Shown in pieces: positions 57,903-64,000 of a stretch of DNA of 64,000 bases; the stretch's first letter is position 1; the number at the start of each line of letters is the position of its first letter. Below the pieces are notes generated by a model. It made no database searches, was not told where the DNA came from, and was given only the letters and a program-made list of their open reading frames with translations. The translations under genes and the position numbers were made by a program. The stretch lies in NCBI RefSeq assembly GCF_020520425.1, contig NC_079489.1, positions 93,972,810-94,036,809 on the forward strand, read 5' to 3'. This DNA comes from Spinacia oleracea (lineage: Eukaryota > Streptophyta > Magnoliopsida > Caryophyllales > Amaranthaceae).

Positions 57903-60900
57903 ATGGCAAACAACAATTCATTCAACATTCGATCAATTCTCGAAAAGGAGAAGTTGAACGGGAAAAACTTCCTTGACTGGCAAAGGAACTTGCAAATAGT
58001 TCTTATGCAGGAAGAAAAGGAGTATGTCCTAGATGAGGCGATGCCCGAAGCTGCAGGCGACGGGGTCACTCAGGCAGCCCTCAATCGTTGGATTGATGCC
58101 AACAAGGATGTGAAATGTCTAATGCTCGCCACCATGAGTGCGGATCTGCAGAAAACGTTCATCAACTCAGATGCTTTCACAATCATCAGTGAGTTGAAGA
58201 ACATGTTCCAAGATCTGGCTCGAGTCGAAAGATTCGAGACTCATAGGCAAATTCTTGAGACCAAGCTTAAGAAAGGCGAGCCCGTAAGTCCACATGTTCT
58301 CAAAATGATTGGACTCATTGAGAATATGAGTCGGCTGGATCAGCAATTTTCTCAGGAAATGGCTATAGACACCGTCCTCCATTCTCTTCATAGCGGGTAT
58401 GATCAGTTCAAACTGAACTACAGTATGAATAGTCTGGACAAAACGCTCACTGAGCTTCACGGTATGCTGAAGACCGCTGAAAAGACGCTCAAAAGTGATA
58501 TGCAGGATGTGCTTATGGTGCGTGGGGGCAAGTTCAAGAAATCTGGAAAAAAGAGGAATGCTAAGAAAGGTGGCAACAAGGCCAGCCCAACTAAGCAAAC
58601 TGGCGCCAAATCTGCAAAGAGGAAGGTCAGTCAACCCACTTCTGAATCCGAATGCTTCTACTGCAAGAAGAAGGGGCATTGGAAGAGAGATTGCTTGAAG
58701 CTAAAGGAAGATCAGAAGAACGGAACAGTCGTTCCATCTTCAGGTATTTTCGTTATAGACTGTATACTTGCTAATTCAACTTCTTGGGTATTAGATACAG
58801 GTTGTGGCTCACACTTATGTTCCAATCCACAGGGACTAAGAAGAAGTAGAAAGTTAAGCAAGGGTGAAGTCGACCTACGAGTGGGAAATGGAGCACGGAT
58901 TGCTGCATTAGCTGTAGGAACTTACTATTTGTCGTTGCCCTCCGGGCTAGTTTTGGAACTGGAAGAATGTTTCCATGTTCCAAGTCTCCCTAAAAACATC
59001 ATTTCAGTTTCTTGCTTAGATGCTAAGGGATTTTCCTTTTTAATAAAAGACAATAGTTGTTCGTTTTATTTTAAAGAGATGTTTTATGGATCCGCTAGAT
59101 TAGTCAATGGACTTTATTTATTAGATCACGACAAACAAGTATATAACATAAACACCAAAAAGGCCAAAAAGGATGATTCAGATCTCACCTATCTGTGGCA
59201 TTGTCGATTAGGCCATATAAACTTGAAACGCTTAGAAAGACTTCAAAAGGAAGGAATTCTAGAACCATTTGACTTAGAGGATTATGGTAAATGCGAATCA
59301 TGTTTACTTGGCAAAATGACAAAGCAACCTTTCTCTAAAGTTGGAGAAAGAGCAAATGAACTATTGGGTTTAATCCATACAGATGTATGTGGACCAATGA
59401 GTACAAATGCTAGAGGTGGTTTCAGCTACTTTATCACTTTCACTGATGACTTCAGTAGGTATGGTTATGTCTACCTGATGAAGCATAAGTCTGAATCCTT
59501 TGACAAATTCAAGGAATTTCAGAGTGAAGTAGAGAATCAATTAGGTAAGAAGATTAAGGCACTGCGGTCTGATAGAGGCGGTGAATATCTGAGCTATGAA
59601 TTTGATGACCATCTGAAAGAATGTGGAATTCTATCAGAATTGACTCCTCCTGGAACACCACAATGGAACGGTGTGTCGGAAAGGAGGAACAGAACCTTGC
59701 TAGACATGGTCAGGTCAGTGATGGGTCAGGCCGAACTTCCATTAGAATTTTGGGGACATGCACTAAATACAGCTGCACTCACTATAAATAGAGCTCCGTC
59801 TAAAGCTGTCGAAAAGACTCCATACGAATTATGGTTTGGAAAGCCTCCAAATGTGTCTTTTCTTAAGATTTGGGGATGTGAAGTATACGTCAAACGATTA
59901 ATTTCAGACAAACTTCATCCAAAATCTGACAAATGTATCCTTGTGGGCTATCCAAAGGAAACAAAGGGGTATTACTTCTACAATACATCTGAGAACAAAG
60001 TGTTTGTTGCTCGAGATGGTGTCTTTTTGGAGAAGGATCACATTTCCAAAATGACAAGTGGGAGAAAAGTAGACCTCGAAGAAATTCGAGTCGAACAACA
60101 AACTCTAGAGAATGCTCAAGATGACATTCAGGATGAAACTCAGAGATCTTTAGAAGAATCTGGTGAGAATCATGGTCAATCTAGAAATGTTACCCCGCGT
60201 AGATCGCAAAGATATAGATCTCAACCGGAAAGGTACTTAGGTATTTTGACGAACGAGAGCTATGACGTTCTATTACTTGAAAGTGATGAACCTGCGACTT
60301 ACAAACAAGCTATGACGAGCCCTAGCTCCAAGCAATGGCAAAAAGCCATGCAATCTGAATTAGACTCCATGTCTGAAAACCAAGTATGGGATTTGGTCGA
60401 TTTGCCAGATGGCTACCAAGCCATTGGAAGCAAATGGGTTTTCAAACTGAAAAAGGACAAGGATGGGAAACTTGAAGTTTTCAAAGCTAGATTGGTTGCA
60501 AAAGGTTACAGGCAAGTCCACGGTGTGGATTACGATGAAACCTTTTCACCAGTTGCAATGCTAAAGTCTATTCGAATAATGTTAGCAATCGCTGCATATT
60601 ACGATTACGAAATATGGCAGATGGATGTCAAAACTGCTTTCTTAAACGGCGTTTTAACAGAAACTGTGTTTATGACACAACCTGAAGGTTTTGAGGATCC
60701 AAAGAATGCTAAAAAGGTATGCAAGCTAAAGAAATCAATCTACGGATTGAAGCAGGCATCCAGGAGCTGGAATATACGTTTTGATGAAGCAGTCAGTGAC
60801 TTTGGTTTCATCAAGAACGCGGACGAATCTTGTGTATACAAGAAGGTCAGTGGGAGCAAAATTGCTTTCCTAGTATTATATGTCGACGACATATTGCTTA

Positions 60901-61868
60901 TCGGAAATGACATTCCTATGTTGAACTGTGTCAAGATTTGGCTTGGGAAATTTTTTTCGATGAAGGATCTAGGAGAAGCACAGTACATATTGGGCATCAA
61001 GATTTACAGAGATAGATCTAAAAAGATGATTGGACTTAGTCAAAGCACTTATATCAATAAGGTGCTTGATAGGTTCAAGATGGCGGACTCCAAGCGAGGC
61101 TACCTACCCATGTCTCATGGAATGACTCTAAGCAAGACTCAGTGCCCAAAAACACTTGATGAGCGTAGACGAATGAATGGGATTCCATATGCATCATTGA
61201 TTGGTTCAATAATGTATGCTATGATATGTACACGCCCGGATGTTGCGTACGCACTCAGTGCTACGAGCAGATACCAGTCAGACCTAGGAGAGGCGCATTG
61301 GACTGCTGCCAAGAATATTCTGAAGTACCTGAAAAGGCACAAAGATGACTTCCTGGTCTATGGTGGAGATGATGAATTAATTGTTAAAGGCTATACGGAC
61401 GCAAGTTTCCAAACCGACAAAGATGATTTCAGATCACAGTCTGGGTTTGTCTTCTGCCTCAACGGAGGAGCAGTAAGCTGGAAAAGTGCTAAGCAAAGCA
61501 CCATTGCGGATTCTACAACTGAAGCGGAGTACATTGCTGCACATGAAGCAGCAAAGGAAGCTATATGGCTAAGGAAGTTCATAGGAGAACTTGGTGTAGT
61601 CCCCTCCATTAAAGGACCAATAGCCCTGTATTGTGATAATAACGGAGCTATTGCACAGGCAAAAGAGCCTAGACACCACCAGAGAGTCAAGCATGTACTT
61701 CGTAGATTTCACCTTCTACGAGAGTTCGTTGAAAGAAAAGAAGTCGAGATAAGCAAAATTGGAACTGATGACAACATATCAGATCCATTAACTAAACCTC
61801 TGCCGCAAGCGAAGCACAACTCGCACACTGCAGCTATGGGAATCAAGCATATTGGAGAATGGCTTTGA
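57903..61868 (+). CDS. Copia gag-pol polyprotein, intact frame
   Basis: 1321 residues from ATG 57903 (MANNNSF) to TGA. Zinc knuckle codons are at 58653-58694, protease Asp at 58794, and GAG-pre-integrase His at 59199. Integrase D-D-E codons are at 59382, 59571 and 59679 (35 residues between the second Asp and Glu). RT YVDD is at 60879-60890, and RNase H acidic codons are at 61398, 61527 and 61635. It differs from copy B at about 13 residues, for example Cys for Ser and Phe for Cys near the RT segment LN(S/C)VKIWLGK(C/F)FSM. None hits a catalytic residue. The product would supply particle protein, protease, integrase and reverse transcriptase/RNase H. With both LTRs present, C is the best candidate for a competent copy in the window. 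Confidence 0.97.
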   Translation: MANNNSFNIRSILEKEKLNGKNFLDWQRNLQIVLMQEEKEYVLDEAMPEAAGDGVTQAALNRWIDANKDVKCLMLATMSADLQKTFINSDAFTIISELKNMFQDLARVERFETHRQILETKLKKGEPVSPHVLKMIGLIENMSRLDQQFSQEMAIDTVLHSLHSGYDQFKLNYSMNSLDKTLTELHGMLKTAEKTLKSDMQDVLMVRGGKFKKSGKKRNAKKGGNKASPTKQTGAKSAKRKVSQPTSESECFYCKKKGHWKRDCLKLKEDQKNGTVVPSSGIFVIDCILANSTSWVLDTGCGSHLCSNPQGLRRSRKLSKGEVDLRVGNGARIAALAVGTYYLSLPSGLVLELEECFHVPSLPKNIISVSCLDAKGFSFLIKDNSCSFYFKEMFYGSARLVNGLYLLDHDKQVYNINTKKAKKDDSDLTYLWHCRLGHINLKRLERLQKEGILEPFDLEDYGKCESCLLGKMTKQPFSKVGERANELLGLIHTDVCGPMSTNARGGFSYFITFTDDFSRYGYVYLMKHKSESFDKFKEFQSEVENQLGKKIKALRSDRGGEYLSYEFDDHLKECGILSELTPPGTPQWNGVSERRNRTLLDMVRSVMGQAELPLEFWGHALNTAALTINRAPSKAVEKTPYELWFGKPPNVSFLKIWGCEVYVKRLISDKLHPKSDKCILVGYPKETKGYYFYNTSENKVFVARDGVFLEKDHISKMTSGRKVDLEEIRVEQQTLENAQDDIQDETQRSLEESGENHGQSRNVTPRRSQRYRSQPERYLGILTNESYDVLLLESDEPATYKQAMTSPSSKQWQKAMQSELDSMSENQVWDLVDLPDGYQAIGSKWVFKLKKDKDGKLEVFKARLVAKGYRQVHGVDYDETFSPVAMLKSIRIMLAIAAYYDYEIWQMDVKTAFLNGVLTETVFMTQPEGFEDPKNAKKVCKLKKSIYGLKQASRSWNIRFDEAVSDFGFIKNADESCVYKKVSGSKIAFLVLYVDDILLIGNDIPMLNCVKIWLGKFFSMKDLGEAQYILGIKIYRDRSKKMIGLSQSTYINKVLDRFKMADSKRGYLPMSHGMTLSKTQCPKTLDERRRMNGIPYASLIGSIMYAMICTRPDVAYALSATSRYQSDLGEAHWTAAKNILKYLKRHKDDFLVYGGDDELIVKGYTDASFQTDKDDFRSQSGFVFCLNGGAVSWKSAKQSTIADSTTEAEYIAAHEAAKEAIWLRKFIGELGVVPSIKGPIALYCDNNGAIAQAKEPRHHQRVKHVLRRFHLLREFVERKEVEISKIGTDDNISDPLTKPLPQAKHNSHTAAMGIKHIGEWL

Positions 61869-62732
61869 TGTCTCTATTTAATGTTTTAAAGTTTTAGAGT
61901 TTAAATCTTTGTAAAACATTATTGGTTAATCATTCACAATAAATGAAAGGAATTCATTTTTCCATTTAATTTGTGGTTTATTAAATGATGAGTCCCTTCA
62001 ATTTGACGATATATTCAAGATAGACTGTCAGGACCAGTCCTGTGACTAAGAAATGTCTATCAAGTGAACTTGAATGTCAAAGGTTGAAAATGGTCCCTAA
62101 TCGGAGTTTTCTATAAAATTGGACGCATAGAAAACGTTAGACGATTAGAATGCAAGATGACTAGTAGTTCTGTTTCTTGAACTATGTGGACATGGCAATG
62201 TCATAATCATTTGCATAGATACTTACTTTGGGAAGACTAGTATCGGACAAGACCTATGAAACTTTACTGTAAGAGATGAAAGTCTGTCATAAGTAAATTT
62301 CATTAAATTATTAGACACTAAATCCTCAATACCTGAGTGATTTGAGATTACTTGTTTGAGAACTGGTTGCTTTGACGTTGACCAACCGTCGCACCGTAAA
62401 AGGAGGCTATAAAGGCAACGCTCAGGTAATCACCTATCAAACGAAGTCTAATCTCAAGATCGCAAGATTGGGATTGTCCTCCCATAAATCGGGATGAGAT
62501 GCTTAAAAGTTGTACAAGGCCACTCGGAGAGCTAGAAACTGTGAAATGCATGGCCGTGCTCGGATGAATCATAGGCTATGATTATCTGTTTATTTGATCA
62601 GTTGAACTCTGAAACCGAGGAACACCTCTGGACATAATAAGGATGACAACTCTTACCTTATGTTCAAGAGCAAGCATCGAGCGACAAAGGAATTAGGAAA
62701 TGCACACTTGTCCCTAAGGACAAGTGGGAGAC
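61869..62732 (+). other. Copia C spacer between pol stop and 3' LTR
   Basis: 864 bp, the same length as in A and B. Contains an inverted pair near the end (CTTGTCC then GGACAAG, about 62707-62725) just before the polypurine tract. No gene. Confidence 0.8.
62721..62732 (+). promoter_or_regulatory. Polypurine tract of Copia C
   Basis: CAAGTGGGAGAC abutting the 3' LTR. Confidence 0.87.
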
Positions 62733-64000
62733 TGAAGGAAATAATGCCCTTGGTCCAAGTATGCATTCTATGTTAAGTCTAATAAATGCGGTTCAGTATT
62801 AATTGACAAGTTAATAATTCAGTGAGATCAAGTGAGCTGAATGCCTAGCTAGAGGCCGCTTCAGTTCAAGTGGAATTAATGATATTAATCCACATCTTAC
62901 TCTTGACTGAACCCGTAGGGTCACACAAATAGTACGTAAACGGATCAAGTATCTAATGGCATTAGATACTCTATCTATGAATATTCGGAACCGACGGATC
63001 TTGGTTTCAGTGGGAGCTAAGATCGTCACAGGTAAGAAATGAATACTCCGGAAACGATGATATTGCCGGAAACGGAAATATGGATCGTATCGGAAATATA
63101 AATATTATCCAAGTCGTAGATGTTGCCGGAAACGGAAACATGGTACGTATCGGAAAATATTATCGGAAATGGAAATATTGCCAGAATCGGAAATATTGCC
63201 GGAAACGGAAATATTGTCAGAATCGGAAATATTACCGGAATCGGAAAATTTAATCGGAAGCGCATCGTACGAATAAGCATCGGACGAGGCCTGCCGGACG
63301 AGGCCCAGCACGAAGCCAGGCCATCGCCCAGCAAGCCAAGCGCGCCGCACAAACAGCAAGGCCAGGCCCAGCAGGCTGCGCGCAGCGCGCAGCGCGCACA
63401 GCGCGCACAGCACGCGCAGCGCACAGCGCGCACAGCGCGCGCAGCGCGCAGCGCGCGCGGGCGCTGAGTGGGCTGCTGCTCGCGCGCATGCATGAGGCCC
63501 ATCGTGGCTGTCGTGCGTGTGTGTGCAAGTGTTTGTGTTCGTGCACGTTTCCTAAAACATGCAGAGTTCGGTTAATGATTAAATTCCTAATTCTATTTGA
63601 TAAATTAATTAAATTAGAGTTCTTGTAGGATTCTAGGTTTGATTAATTTGTATCTGAATAGGATTTCGATTCCCTTTCCATACCGCTATAAATATGAGGC
63701 TAGGGCTCACAATTTATAACACAAGTTTCAAAGTATTCAAAGTGAGTTTTTGAGAGAAAATTCAGTCACACATTTGCCTATAAAGTGCCGAAAATAATAG
63801 TACCTTAAGGGCGATTCTAGTTGGTCAATCTTAAGGCGGATCCGGACGTGCTGTGGACTATCTACGGAGGGACGACACTTGGAGTCCTAAAGACTTGTTC
63901 TTGTTCGGTTCGGGCGCAGCTAGGGAAGGCACGCAACAAAGAGTATGCATCAATTCTATGCTAAATGATTATGTGTAAATAATATGTTTTCCTGGGTTTA
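62733..64000 (+). repeat. Copia C 3' LTR, truncated by window
   Basis: Begins TGAAGG and follows the 5' LTR to position 55005. The GC-rich microsatellite (about 63370-63465) is longer than in the 5' LTR. Confidence 0.95.

Larger units (their letters stand above)
53772..64000 (+). mobile_element. Copia retrotransposon C, full length but cut by window end
   Basis: 5' LTR, PBS, leader, intact gag-pol, 864-bp spacer, polypurine tract and 3' LTR. By alignment with the 5' LTR, about 49 bp of the 3' LTR lie past the window. The LTRs differ by about seven substitutions and a 34-bp length change in the GC microsatellite, so this insertion is older than A. Of the copies here it is the only one with both LTRs and an open polyprotein. 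Confidence 0.95.

Overview
The window is a stretch of plant nuclear genome made almost entirely of nested transposable elements. The evidence is Ty1/Copia polyproteins, Athila- and Tat-type Ty3 retrotransposon sequence, CACTA ends with 3-bp target duplications, a probable Helitron, and fragments of eukaryotic genes with GT-AG-like splice sites. No intact host gene, rRNA, tRNA or CRISPR is seen. From memory only, the Copia LTR type and the GCGCCCAG-rich Tat motifs recall Amaranthaceae (spinach, beet, quinoa). That placement is low-confidence and was not searched.

Copia family (called Z, A, B, C here). Four copies of one family are present, all with LTRs starting TGAAGG and ending CTAACA in element sense. 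Z (1-2950, minus) is the leader and 5' LTR of an element running off the left edge. A (2992-13379, minus) is complete, with 1354-bp LTRs and an AACAC target duplication, but its polyprotein is frameshifted in integrase. B (26856-35153, minus) has an open 1321-codon polyprotein but lost its 5' end. C (53772 to window end, plus) has an open polyprotein, PBS, PPT and both LTRs, the last cut by the window. Polyproteins are about 99% identical by eye. Each copy has a long leader (about 2.85 kb where complete) carrying a GC-rich, copy-number-variable tandem repeat.

Host layers. At 43035 a CACTA right end cuts into an Athila-type LTR, and that CACTA (the outer one) probably begins left of the window. 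Its interior (13385-19441 and 42025-43034) holds a decayed En/Spm-like transposase gene and a probable Helitron. A second, inner CACTA (19445-42024, target duplication GAA) sits inside it. The inner CACTA carries decayed fragments of a B-type cyclin, an F-box/LRR-like gene and a FAR1-like gene, plus an 82-bp minisatellite. Copia B is inserted within it, and a 2.08-kb piece of flank plus an LTR is repeated after B. That arrangement is best read as a tandem duplication followed by collapse of one copy to a solo LTR.

Right part. 43035-50135 is an Athila-type derivative with gag and protease but no reverse transcriptase, RNase H or integrase, followed by an accessory ORF and then an LTR in inverted orientation joined through a short palindrome. 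50136-53771 is a minus-strand Tat-type remnant (LTR, PPT, tandem repeats) with a spliced-looking ORF on the opposite strand, interrupted by Copia C.

I found no new autonomous biological system. The most notable items are the rearranged Copia B locus, the gene-capturing CACTA, the Tat antisense ORF and the variable GC-rich Copia leader.
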